NCBI RefSeq assembly: GCF_020181035.1
Contig: NZ_JAIQYY010000001.1
Coordinates: forward strand, 380,275 to 444,274
Length of the DNA: 64,000 bases
Reading direction: 5' to 3'
Source: Streptomyces sp. CoH27
Lineage (GTDB): Bacteria; Actinomycetota; Actinomycetes; Streptomycetales; Streptomycetaceae
Translations under genes and position numbers: made by a program
The notes under the pieces: generated by a model
What the model saw: only the letters and a program-made list of their open reading frames with translations
Database searches by the model: none
What the model was told of the DNA's origin: nothing
Shown here: positions 44,478 to 52,713 of the stretch, piece by piece
Numbering within the stretch: the stretch's first letter is position 1
Layout: each line of letters starts with the position of its first letter

Positions 44478-44487
44478 CTTGCGCAAG
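44478..44487. promoter_or_regulatory. CTTGCGCAAG palindrome
   Basis: A perfect 10-base palindrome 16 bases before the GTG of the small gene. It is the first of three TTGCGCAA elements within 3.7 kb (others at 46660-46667 and 48100-48107). Confidence 0.4.
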
Positions 44488-44502
44488 CCGTAAACTGTCG
44501 CC

Positions 44503-44736
44503 GTGGAGACTACCGAAGTGACGGGTTGGGAGACCGCCGTACTCGCGGGCGGGCCGGCGGACGGGACACGGATGGAGGTCTCCGGCCGGCCGCGGGTGAT
44601 CCAGGTGACGTGCCCCTGCAAGGTGGAGGCCGCCTCCGCGGACGGGGTCCGCGCGGAGGCCGTGTACGTGTACCGCCGGGACTACCACGTGACCAGCGAG
44701 CCCCTGCGGTACGGCTTCGACATCGCCAGTCCCTGA
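44503..44736 (+). CDS. small conserved hypothetical protein
   Basis: 77 residues, GTG start. WETAVLAGGPADGTRMEVSGRPRVIQVTCPCKVE followed by VYVYRRDYHVTSEPLRYGFD looks like a small beta-rich domain with a CPC motif. Reminiscent of small proteins of actinobacteria and actinophages but with no known function. A TTGCGCAA palindrome precedes it and a strong hairpin follows. Confidence 0.6.
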   Translation: METTEVTGWETAVLAGGPADGTRMEVSGRPRVIQVTCPCKVEAASADGVRAEAVYVYRRDYHVTSEPLRYGFDIASP

Positions 44737-44757
44737 CCGGCACGGTGGACAAGGCCG

Positions 44758-44796
44758 AGCCGGCCGCCCCCGGCGACGGGGGCGGGGGGGCCGGCT
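44758..44796. terminator. strong bidirectional terminator
   Basis: AGCCGGCC (44758-44765) pairs with GGCCGGCT (44789-44796) and the inner GCCCCCG (44666-equivalent, 44766-44772) with CGGGGGC (44777-44783); five Gs bulge on one side. It lies between convergent genes. Confidence 0.7.
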
Positions 44797-44834
44797 GCCC
44801 CATGTCGTCGTTCCCCGGGGCCCGGCCCGGCCGG

Positions 44835-46544
44835 TCAGCTGTCGGAGTCGGGCTGGCTGCGTGCCGCCGCGTACGCCTGGGACGGTGTCATCGCGATGCC
44901 GTTGACACTGACCGTCCTGTACTGGCTGACCTTGGCACAGGTCTTGGCCTCGTCGGCGGTGGAGGCATGGGCGTTGGAGACGGCCGCGTGAGTGTCCGCC
45001 GGCGCGGGCGCGGACGTGCCGCCCGGGAAGCTGGTGCCGCTCGGCCAGTCGGCGCCGATCACCAGGGTCAGGCCGGTTCCGGTGCCCTGCTTCAGATGCG
45101 CAGAGGACAGACCGAGCGCCTTGGCGACCGTCTGCGCCTCCCCCTTCTGGCCGGTGCCGTAGGTCAGCGTGGTCGTCGCGGAGGCCGGGGCGTAGTGCGT
45201 GACCGTGGCGGAACCGAACCCCTGGCCGGTCAGGGCGGTCGCGATGTCCGAGGCCCGGCCGGTGACCGTGGTGCCGTTCCCCACCGTCACGGAGATCTGC
45301 GACGCGGGCACGGCCGGGGTGGTGGGCTTGGCGGTGGCGGAGGCCGCCGCGGACTTCCCGCCCGAACCGGTCGTCAGTGACTGGTCGTTGGCGATGGTGG
45401 AGAACAGGGTCTGCGCACCGGGGCCCACGACGAGGCGGTCCTTGTTGTTCGGATCGGGGGCCGTCTGCATCGTCGTGAAGGTCATGCGTTTGGTGGGCAC
45501 CTTGTTCACGTCCGATGCGAGACCGATCAGCTTCTTCACGGTGCCCAGGCCGTCGTCCACGGTCAGCGCCTTGGTCGCGGCGTCGGCGAGGTCGTAGACG
45601 GCGGTGGGGTCGGTGAGCGTGCCCGCGCTCTTGAACTTGCGGATCAGCGAGCTGAGGAAGATGTGCTGCGTCGTCGTACGGCCGAGGTCGCTGCCGTCGC
45701 CGAAGCCGTGCCGGGAGCGGACGAACTCCAGGGCCGCGACGCCCTTGAGGGTGTGGGTGCCCTTGGACAGCTTCAGGTGCGAGTAGGTGTCGTAGACGTC
45801 GTCGTTGACACACACGGAGACACCGCCGACCGCGTCGGACATCTTCACGACGCCGGAGAAGTCGAGCTTGACGAAGTGATCGATCGGGATGCCGGTGAGC
45901 TGGTGGACGGTGGCCACCTGACAGGCGGGGCCGTACTGCAGCGCGCTGTTGATCTGGCCGTAGTAGCCGTTCGTGGACTGGTGACTCTCACTGTCCGTGC
46001 AGGCGGGCACCTTGGTCATGGTGTCGCGCGGGATGCTCATCACAGTGGCGTTGGAGCGGTCCGCGGATATGTGCAGCACCATCTCCACATCCGCGTTGCT
46101 GCCGGTCTGCACACCGGTGTGGGAACAGCCGCCGCCGAGCTTGCAGTCCTCCTGGCTGGTACGGCCGTCCGAGCCCATGACCAGGATGTTGATCGGGGTG
46201 CGGCCGAAGGCGTCGGCCTTCTCGGTGCCGCCCTTGCCGTCGAGCGAGACGCTGTGGATGTTGCCGTTCAGGTGCTCGTAGAACCACCAGCCCGCACCGG
46301 CCGTGACCACGATCAGGGTCGACATGCCGATGCCGAAGATCTTCAGCGTCTTCTTGCCGCGCCCCGCCGGGCGGGCCCGGCGTCCGCGCCGGGCGCCCTG
46401 CGAGCGGGCCGCCGCCCGGGCCGCGGCCCTGCCGCCGCCCTGAGCGCGGCCCCCGTCGGACTCGGACGCCCGCTGCGCGGGCACCACCCGTGCACTACGG
46501 CTCCGCGTGGCCTGCCCGGAGGGCCCGTCCCACGGGTCGCTCAT
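44835..46544 (-). CDS. LytR-CpsA-Psr (LCP) family cell-wall glycopolymer ligase
   Basis: 569 residues. A basic cytoplasmic tail (1-65) precedes one membrane helix (about 66-92, IFGIGMSTLIVVTAGAGWWF). The LCP domain shows INILVMGSDGR, SNADVEMVLHISADRSNATVMSIPRDTM, INSALQYGPACQVATVHQLTGIPIDHFVKLDFSGVVKMSDAVGGV and LEFVRSRHGFGDGSDLGRTTTQHIFL, with the conserved Arg/Asp residues for lipid-pyrophosphate binding. A LytR_C domain (ISVTVGNGTTVTGRA onward) follows. LCP enzymes attach anionic glycopolymers to peptidoglycan outside the membrane. An added C-terminal segment with two late Cys-Ala repeats is less conserved. Confidence 0.94.
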   Translation of the reverse strand: MSDPWDGPSGQATRSRSARVVPAQRASESDGGRAQGGGRAAARAAARSQGARRGRRARPAGRGKKTLKIFGIGMSTLIVVTAGAGWWFYEHLNGNIHSVSLDGKGGTEKADAFGRTPINILVMGSDGRTSQEDCKLGGGCSHTGVQTGSNADVEMVLHISADRSNATVMSIPRDTMTKVPACTDSESHQSTNGYYGQINSALQYGPACQVATVHQLTGIPIDHFVKLDFSGVVKMSDAVGGVSVCVNDDVYDTYSHLKLSKGTHTLKGVAALEFVRSRHGFGDGSDLGRTTTQHIFLSSLIRKFKSAGTLTDPTAVYDLADAATKALTVDDGLGTVKKLIGLASDVNKVPTKRMTFTTMQTAPDPNNKDRLVVGPGAQTLFSTIANDQSLTTGSGGKSAAASATAKPTTPAVPASQISVTVGNGTTVTGRASDIATALTGQGFGSATVTHYAPASATTTLTYGTGQKGEAQTVAKALGLSSAHLKQGTGTGLTLVIGADWPSGTSFPGGTSAPAPADTHAAVSNAHASTADEAKTCAKVSQYRTVSVNGIAMTPSQAYAAARSQPDSDS

Positions 46545-46875
46545 CTCCCACTCCCATGAACGGTCGGGCCCGTCAGTCCCTGCCGTGGGGTGTTACGGCC
46601 GGGACCGCGCGGCGGCGTAAGGGCAGGTGAAGCGGTATCGCTCCACCTCGCTTGCGTAGTTGCGCAATCTAGCAAACCTGTGGCCCGAACAGCACAGATA
46701 CACACTCGATTCACAGGCGAGGCACCACTTGGAACCGCCGTGCGACCTGGGACGGTACGGGAGGCGGAGTGTACGCCCCCCGATTAAGAACGGTGTCAGG
46801 TGCGCTTCCAGGTGGGGCTTATGCCGGAATAAGTCGGCATCAAATACCCACCCGCGTGGAGTCGGCGGGGACGGA
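46545..46875. other. 331-base intergenic region upstream of the LCP gene
   Basis: No gene is supported. The part near the LCP start is AT-richer and includes TTGCGCAA (46660-46667). ATGCCG (46821-46826) and CGGCAT (46835-46840) form a 6-bp hairpin that may end the TerD transcript. Confidence 0.5.
46660..46667. promoter_or_regulatory. TTGCGCAA palindrome upstream of the LCP gene
   Basis: AGTTGCGCAATCT here and AGTTGCGCAATGT at 48098-48110 share 12 of 13 bases. It is about 115 bases before the LCP start. Confidence 0.4.
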
Positions 46876-48024
46876 TCAGTCCTCGTAGTAGTTGTTCACC
46901 ACGACCTCCGGCTCATCGTCGTCGAACGCCTCGTTGAGCAGCGCGCCGCCGATGAGACCGGCCGCGCCGGCGCCGATCAGCGCACCGGTACCGAAGCGGC
47001 GGCCGCCGCCCTGCTGCTGGTGGTGGTCGTGGTGATCGCCGTACGGCTCGCCGTAGCCCTGCTGCGGGTAACCCTGCTGGGGGTAGCCCTGGGGATAGCC
47101 CTGCTGGGGATAGCCCTGCGACACGGGCTGCGGGTAGCCCTGCTGGGGCGGGGTGTAGAAGGGCGGGACCGTGGTCTGCACACGCTGGGCGCAGCCGCCG
47201 CAGGTCTGTACGGGCCGGGGCACGCCCCACTGCGGGGACCAGGTCACGGTCGTCGTGCCCGGGCCGTGGTTGGGGTCGAAGAAGCAGGTCACGGTGGAAC
47301 TCCCGGTGGGTTGCGGTGATGCGGTGAACGCCGGGGCCGCCGAGGCGGCGACCAGCGGCTTGGACGGGGCGGGCGGCACGGGCGCTGCCGCGCTCGCCGG
47401 CGGTGCGGCGAGCGGGGCCGGGCTCGGCGCCGGGGCGGGTGCGGCGCTCGGGGATGTCTCCTGGAGCACCGTCACGCCGTAGTCGCCGGCGATGCCGGCG
47501 AGGCCCGAGGCGTAACCCTGGCCGACCGCGCGGAACTTCCATTCCGCGCCGTGCCGGTACAGCTCGCCGAAGACCAGCGCGGTCTCGGCCGACAGACCGC
47601 CGGACGCGAGGTCGTAGCGGGCAAGTTCGGTGTCGCCGTCCCGGTCGAGGACGCGGATGTGCGCCCGGTGCACCTGCCCGAAGGCCTGGCCCCGGCTCGC
47701 GGCCTCGTAGAGGGACACGAGGAAGACGATCTTCTCCGCCTGAGCCGGGACCCGGGTCAGGTCGACCTGGATCCGCTGGTCGTCACCGCCGGCCGGCCCG
47801 CCCGCGCCGCCATGGCGGACCGAACCGTCGGGGCTGGTCAGGTTGTTGAAGAAGACGAAGTGCTCGTCGGACAGCACCTGACCGGACCCGTCACAGAGCA
47901 ACGCGCTGGCGTCCAGCTCGTACCCGGTGTTCGCCTGCCAGCCCAGCCCGACCGTCACAGCAGTCAGGCCGGGGGCCTGTTTGCTCAGCGACACATTGCC
48001 GCCCTTGGTCAGGGACACACTCAT
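46876..48024 (-). CDS. TerD-family protein with a glycine/glutamine/proline-rich extension
   Basis: 382 residues. Residues 1-190 are a TerD domain: SLTKGGNVSLSKQAPGLTAVTVGLGW, ELDASALLCDG, HFVFFNNLTSPDGSVRHGG with Ca-binding DD residues (GGDDQRIQVDL), and FGELYRHGAEWKFRAVGQGY. Then comes a Pro/Ala linker, a small CxxC segment (TCGGCAQR), repeated QGYPQ units (about 290-330), a His-rich stretch and a hydrophobic patch (GALIGAGAAGLIGGALL). It is a stand-alone TerD protein without other ter genes in the window. TerD proteins bind calcium and are linked to stress resistance and differentiation in Streptomyces. Confidence 0.92.
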   Translation of the reverse strand: MSVSLTKGGNVSLSKQAPGLTAVTVGLGWQANTGYELDASALLCDGSGQVLSDEHFVFFNNLTSPDGSVRHGGAGGPAGGDDQRIQVDLTRVPAQAEKIVFLVSLYEAASRGQAFGQVHRAHIRVLDRDGDTELARYDLASGGLSAETALVFGELYRHGAEWKFRAVGQGYASGLAGIAGDYGVTVLQETSPSAAPAPAPSPAPLAAPPASAAAPVPPAPSKPLVAASAAPAFTASPQPTGSSTVTCFFDPNHGPGTTTVTWSPQWGVPRPVQTCGGCAQRVQTTVPPFYTPPQQGYPQPVSQGYPQQGYPQGYPQQGYPQQGYGEPYGDHHDHHQQQGGGRRFGTGALIGAGAAGLIGGALLNEAFDDDEPEVVVNNYYED

Positions 48025-48099
48025 CCACGTCCTCCGCAGCCGCTCGCGCTTCCCGCGCCCATCACGATCAACGCCACCGGGGCCCTTCCGGTTCCCCAG

Positions 48100-48107
48100 T
48101 TGCGCAA
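48100..48107. promoter_or_regulatory. TTGCGCAA palindrome upstream of the TerD gene
   Basis: Third copy of the element, about 75 bases before the TerD start. Next to it CTTAATCATG is AT-rich and may contain promoter elements. Confidence 0.4.
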
Positions 48108-48225
48108 TGTCTTAATCATGTAGCAGAACCTCGACGGGACATCTCCAGAGGCCGGTGCGTGCCGGGCGATCACGTCAACCGCCCCTAGTCTGGCCCGAAC
48201 ACGCTACCGACTGGAGGACAACACC

Positions 48226-48492
48226 GTGGGCATCATCGGCTGGATCATCCTCGGCCTGGCCGCCGGGGCCATCGCCAAGGTACTGCTGCCGGGCCGCGAC
48301 CCGGGCGGCCTCATCGGCACCACCGTCATCGGCATCGCGGGCGCCTTCACCGGCGGCTGGCTCTCCGCCCGCTTCCTCGACCGCCCGGTGGAGAAGCACT
48401 TCTTCGACCTCTACACCTGGGGCGCGGCGATCGGCGGTTCCCTGGTGCTGCTCATCGGCTACCGCATCCTGTTCGGCAACTCCCGCGACTGA
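48226..48492 (+). CDS. GlsB/YeaQ/YmgE-family membrane protein
   Basis: 88 residues, GTG start, GGAGG 10 bases upstream. IIGWIILGLAAGAIAKVLLPGRDPGGLIGTTVIGIAGAFTGGWL is the Gly-rich two-helix core of the transglycosylase-associated/GlsB family, with a third helix (IGGSLVLLIGYRILFG). The family is stress-induced in many bacteria; molecular role unknown. Transcribed alone. Confidence 0.9.
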   Translation: MGIIGWIILGLAAGAIAKVLLPGRDPGGLIGTTVIGIAGAFTGGWLSARFLDRPVEKHFFDLYTWGAAIGGSLVLLIGYRILFGNSRD

Positions 48493-48583
48493 CCCGGCCC
48501 GTGAGGGTCGGCGGCCGGACGGAAGAACACCCACGTTTCACCCCTCCACGCACACGGCCGGACGGCTCCGCCTCCCTGATCCC

Positions 48584-48611
48584 CTTGAATCTACATCATT
48601 GTAGAATCAAG
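48584..48611. promoter_or_regulatory. BlaI-type operator
   Basis: CTTGAATCTACA (48584-48595), TCAT, TGTAGAATCAAG (48600-48611) form a 28-base inverted repeat with one mismatch. The TACA/TGTA half-sites match BlaI/MecI/CopY operators. It lies about 100 bases before the BlaI-like gene. Confidence 0.7.
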
Positions 48612-48711
48612 GCGCCCGTACGACACCTCCGTGACTGCCGGATCTGTACGATGTGACGTTCCCCCCGGCACGAGGAGTCGAGGCGAGAGACGCAAGCGAA
48701 GGGAGACGCGG

Positions 48712-49095
48712 GTGACGGACCTCGATCCGCGCCGTCGGCGCAGGGCGCAGGGCGCGCTGGAGACACAGGTGCTCGCGGCGCTGCACGAGGCCGGGGGCCC
48801 GGTGACCGCCGGCTGGGTGCAGGATCATCTGGCCGCCGACCTCGCCTACACGACCGTGATGACGGTCCTGGCCCGGCTGCTGGCGAAGGGCGCCGTGACG
48901 CGCCGGCGCGAGGGGCGGTCGTTCCTGTGGCTGCCCGCCGCGGACGAGGCCGGGCTGGCCGCGCTGAAGATGCGCAAGGTCCTCGACAGCGAACAGGACC
49001 GGCGGGCGGTGCTGGCCAGTTTCATCACCGCACTGCCCGAGGGTGACGAACAAGTGCTGCGCGAACTGCTGGACCAGGCCACCGACGAGGACTGA
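48712..49095 (+). CDS. BlaI/MecI/CopY-family repressor
   Basis: 127 residues from GTG 48712. The winged helix reads RAQGALETQVLAALHEAGGPVTAGWVQDHLAADLAYTTVMTVLARLLAKGAVTRRREG, followed by a helical dimerisation region (ALKMRKVLDSEQDRRAVLASFITALPEGDEQVLRELL). It likely represses its own operon from the TACA/TGTA operator upstream. Followed 18 bases later by an M56 peptidase, the classical BlaI-BlaR1 pairing. Annotated elsewhere as a beta-lactamase regulator, but no beta-lactamase gene lies nearby. Confidence 0.93.
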   Translation: MTDLDPRRRRRAQGALETQVLAALHEAGGPVTAGWVQDHLAADLAYTTVMTVLARLLAKGAVTRRREGRSFLWLPAADEAGLAALKMRKVLDSEQDRRAVLASFITALPEGDEQVLRELLDQATDED

Positions 49096-49113
49096 GGACG
49101 AGACCGAGCGCGC

Positions 49114-50046
49114 ATGGGAATCTTCGTCCTCCTCCCCCTGGTGCTGCCGCTGACGGCCTGGCCGGTCGCCCGCCTGGCCGAGCAGCGTCTCCACCCGCAC
49201 ACCGCGACCACCCTGCTGACCTGGGTGTCCACGGTCATGGCGCTGTGCAGCACGGTGTGTCTGGCATTGCTGATGGTGGTCGGCACGGCCCAGCTGCCCG
49301 GCAATCCTCTCCCCGACGGTTGGTCGGACCCCGAGGTGCGGGAGAGCGTGCCCCGGCACGAGGTCGCGGGCAAGGCCGCGATCCCGGCGCTGTTCGCGGT
49401 CCTCGCCGCCTGCGGCCGGGCCCTGCTGCGCCATCGCCGGGTACGACGGCGAACCCATGCCGCGCTCCGGGGACTGCCGGACACACAGGTCGCGGTCCTG
49501 CCCGACGACCGGCCGTACGCCTACGCGCTGCCGGGCGGGCCGCGCGACCGGATCGTGGTGTCCACGGGCATGCTCGGGTGCCTCGCCTCCCGCGAGCGTC
49601 GCGCGCTCTTCGCCCATGAGCGCGCCCACCTCACCGCCCGGCATCACCGGCACCTGCTGCTCGTCCAACTCGCCGCCTGCACCAACCCGTTCCTGCGCCC
49701 GCTGCGGACGGCGGTCACCTACACGGCGGAGCGGTGGGCGGACGAGTCGGCGGCCCAGGCGGTCGGCAGCCGCAAGGCCGTCGCCCGCGCGATCGGCACC
49801 GCGGCACTCGTCTCCCGCCCCGTCCCCGCGCCGACGCTCGCCGCGCTGGCCGCCCCCGGCCCCCTCCCCCGCCGGGTCGCCGCGCTGCTGGCCCCGGCGC
49901 CGCACGCACGCTCCTGGCCGTCCGTCTTCACGACCGCGGGCCTGGCCCTGTGGACCGCGGCCGGCGGAGCCGCCCTCTCTGCGATGTTCTCGGCCGACTC
50001 GGCCCTGACGCTCCTGCTTCTGCTCCGCGCGGCGACCCCGCTCTGA
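49114..50046 (+). CDS. M56-family (BlaR1-like) membrane metallopeptidase
   Basis: 310 residues with four membrane helices (two N-terminal, one central, one C-terminal). The zinc motif HERAH at 168-172 sits in ALFAHERAHLTARHHRHLL, and AERWADESAAQAVGS supplies the third ligand Glu. There is no C-terminal penicillin-binding sensor domain, so the inducing signal is not deducible. It presumably cleaves the upstream BlaI-like repressor. Its end is 8 bases from the convergent FAD-oxidase remnant. Confidence 0.92.
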   Translation: MGIFVLLPLVLPLTAWPVARLAEQRLHPHTATTLLTWVSTVMALCSTVCLALLMVVGTAQLPGNPLPDGWSDPEVRESVPRHEVAGKAAIPALFAVLAACGRALLRHRRVRRRTHAALRGLPDTQVAVLPDDRPYAYALPGGPRDRIVVSTGMLGCLASRERRALFAHERAHLTARHHRHLLLVQLAACTNPFLRPLRTAVTYTAERWADESAAQAVGSRKAVARAIGTAALVSRPVPAPTLAALAAPGPLPRRVAALLAPAPHARSWPSVFTTAGLALWTAAGGAALSAMFSADSALTLLLLLRAATPL

Positions 50047-50054
50047 GCCGGCCC

Positions 50055-51735
50055 CTATGGGTGTGCCCCCGTCCCCGGAAGGCGGACGGACTGCCGGTGG
50101 CGGAAGACGTCGCGGGGATCCCAGTGGGCCTTGGTGCGCTGGAGCCGGTCGTAGTTGTCCTTGTAGTAGAGGCGGTACCAGGGCTGCTCGGCCTCGGGCG
50201 GGTTGAGCTCGGGGTCGCTGAGGTCGGCGTCGCAGTAGCCGATGTAGCAGCCGTCGGTGTTCTGTTCCGGTGTCTCGGCCCCGCCGGGCGGGAGGACGGC
50301 CGGGACGCCGTCGGCGGCCGCGTACATCGCGCTGCAGAAACGGCGGATCCAGTCGACGTGCGGTGCGGCGATGCCGGGGTCGGCGCGCGCGTCCTGGAAG
50401 TCGTAGACACCGTCGTGGTTGGCGTCCCTGTCCCAGGTCCAGTACGTCTGGAACTGGAGCTTCAGCACCGAGGAGCGCTGCGGTACGGCGGTGGCGTCCG
50501 CGGGGAGGTCGTTGATCCGGCCGCCGTAGGAGTCGACCTGGAACAGCGCCTGGTCGTTGCTGTAGTCCGGGTCGGTCAAGTAGTCGTAGATGGTGGCCAG
50601 TTGATCCTCGGTGAAGCCAGGCCGTGTGGTAGGCGGACTTGTACTTTCCGCAGCGGCTCGGGCCGGACTCGTTGAGGTTCTGTGTGGCCGTCAGCCAGGG
50701 CAGCCGGGTCGGGATGTACAGCTCCTCCAGCGCCGGATGCTCGCCCATGCGCAGGTCCAGGGGGTGGCGCGGATAGTCCGGTTCCGGGGCGAGGTAGTCC
50801 AGGAACGCCTCCAGGCGGTGCACGGAGTCGGCGCGTGTCGCGTCCAACTGCACGATCAGGCCGACCTTGCCGGCTTTGCGGTGGTTCAGCTTGAGCAGCG
50901 TGAACATGTCCCAGTGGTCGTACCGCCCCGGGAAGTCCGAGTCGCCGCCGCTCTGTTCGCCCTCGAAGAAGCTGCCGTAGCGGCGCACCAGACCGAGGAA
51001 CAGCTCCGGGTTCTCCTCGAACAGCTTCCACTCCCAGGCGACGGTGCGCAGCAGCACCTGGGCGGGCGGCCGGGGCAGGTCACGGAACCAGTACCGGGTG
51101 ATCACCCCGAAGTTGCCGCCCCCGCCACCGGTGTGCGCCCACCACAGGTCGCGTACGGCGGGGTCGGCGGAGTCCTTGCGGGCGACCGTCACGGCGGCGC
51201 GGGTGCGGTCGCGTACGGTGACGACCTCCACGGCGTACAGATGGTCCACGGTGAGCCCGTGCAGCCGGGACAGCAGGCCGAAGCCGCCCGCGGAGATGTG
51301 TCCGCCGGCTCCGACGGAGTAGCAGGAGCCGCCGGGCACCGCGAGGCCGTAGGTGCGGTAGAGCTGGGTGGCGATGTGCCAGTTGCTCGCGCCGGCCTCG
51401 ACGCAATACGCGTCCATCTCGGGGTCGTAGGAGACCCGGTTCATGGCGCTGACGTCGATGATGACCGCGACGTCGTCGCCGCAGACGAAGTCCTCGTAAC
51501 AGTGGCCGCCGGAGCGGACGGTGATCCGGCGCGGCGGTGTCCCGGTACCCGGATGCCGGTCCAGCCACGCGTTCACGGCGGCCTCGACGTCGGCCGTGCT
51601 CGTGGCCACCACCACGTGCTCCGGAGAGGCGATCCACCGCTGGTTGAAGCCCCGGCGGAGCGCCTCGTAGCGGTCGTCGCCCGGACCGACCTCGATCGGG
51701 GCGCGCGAGCGGGAGCCAGTGGACGAGGTGGACAT
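50055..51735 (-). pseudogene. BBE-like FAD-linked oxidase with one frameshift
   Basis: The N-terminal 370 residues (start 51735) carry ITVRSGGHCYEDF, with the FAD-linking His, and PGGSCYSVGAGGHISAGGFG, with the second (cysteinyl) FAD attachment, as in bicovalent gluco-oligosaccharide oxidases. After KYKSAYH near 50625 the frame breaks; in another frame the sequence continues RPGFTEDQLATIYDYLTDPDYSND, and then ALFQVDSYGGRIND, PHVDWIRRFCSAMY and the BBE C-terminal YYKDNYDRLQRTKAHWDPRDVFRHRQS to 50055. A single extra base, or two missing, at about 50623-50628 (CACACGG in the coding strand) accounts for it. A sequencing error would restore a 555-residue enzyme. Confidence 0.82.
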
Positions 51736-51984
51736 GACGGCGCCTCCACAGGGGTTGACCAGCGCTGATCACAGCAAGTTACCGAGCGCTGCCGACCAGG
51801 GACTCCGCCGTTCGGGTGAAGCGGGGCGGGCGCGCGGATCCCCGGGCAGGTGGGTGCGGGCGCCGGGGCACGCCGTGGGCCACGAGGGCGCCCGACGGTG
51901 TCACGAGGGGCGCGCGCTCCGGCCCGGGCGCTCGCTCGCCCGCGCCCGCAACGGAGGCGCCTGGCGCGATCGCCGTGGCAATGA

Positions 51985-52713
51985 TCAATTGGCCGGCGTG
52001 CGGTCGGCCGGATGCGGGCGGCGTACGACGAGCCCGGTCACCTCGAAGGACATCTGCGTCGTCTCCGGATCGGGGGCGGGGTGGTAACGGCCCGCGGAGA
52101 CGGAGAGGTTGACGATGAGGCAGGCGTGCCAGTCGTGTCCCACGCCCCGCCCGTCGGCGAAGACCCGGGCGCCGTTCACCGACCACACGACGGAGCGGGC
52201 CCCGAACTCGGTGCGCAGGTCGATCCAGGCGCCGGGGCTGACGGCGGGGTCGCGGACACAGTGCCCGGTGCCGCGGACGTGGTTCGTGAACTCCAGGAGG
52301 TCCGGGTGGTCCGGGTGGTACTCGAATACGTCGATCTCCTGGTCGCCGTCGCGCCAGGTCCAGATCGCCGGCCACGCTCCGACCTCGCGGGGCAGCCGTA
52401 CCCGGGCCTCCAGCACGTCCCCGGACCGGACCGTGAAGGCCTCCTCGCTGCCCTCGGTCGTCAGCAGACCGGTGTCCCAGTCGCCGTCCGGGCGCCGGGT
52501 CGCTTTGAAGACGCCGGAGCGGGAGTAGGAGGGATCGGACACCAGGTGGTCCAGTTTGTCGTCGCCCGGGTTCACCGGGCCGCCCCCGGGATATGCCCAG
52601 GAACGGCCCGCGACCCACTGGCGGGGGGAAGTGAAGTCCGCCGTGAAGACGATGCGGGGCCCGGACGGGGGGCGCTGGGCCGGGAGCGGGTGTCCCGGAG
52701 CAGGATTCTCCAT
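51985..52713 (-). CDS. GH16-like beta-glucanase without a signal peptide
   Basis: 242 residues from ATG 52713. The catalytic motif E126-I-D128-V-F-E131 (DQEIDVFEYH) is the GH16 ExDxxE. Flanking VLEARVRLPREVGAWPAIWTW and WSVNGARVFADGRG fit the jelly-roll. No export signal is seen, unlike most GH16 proteins, and no binding module is attached. Related non-secreted GH16-like proteins occur in Streptomyces; an upstream start could not be found because the region upstream is low-complexity. The substrate is probably a beta-1,3 or mixed-linked glucan. Confidence 0.85.
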   Translation of the reverse strand: MENPAPGHPLPAQRPPSGPRIVFTADFTSPRQWVAGRSWAYPGGGPVNPGDDKLDHLVSDPSYSRSGVFKATRRPDGDWDTGLLTTEGSEEAFTVRSGDVLEARVRLPREVGAWPAIWTWRDGDQEIDVFEYHPDHPDLLEFTNHVRGTGHCVRDPAVSPGAWIDLRTEFGARSVVWSVNGARVFADGRGVGHDWHACLIVNLSVSAGRYHPAPDPETTQMSFEVTGLVVRRPHPADRTPAN

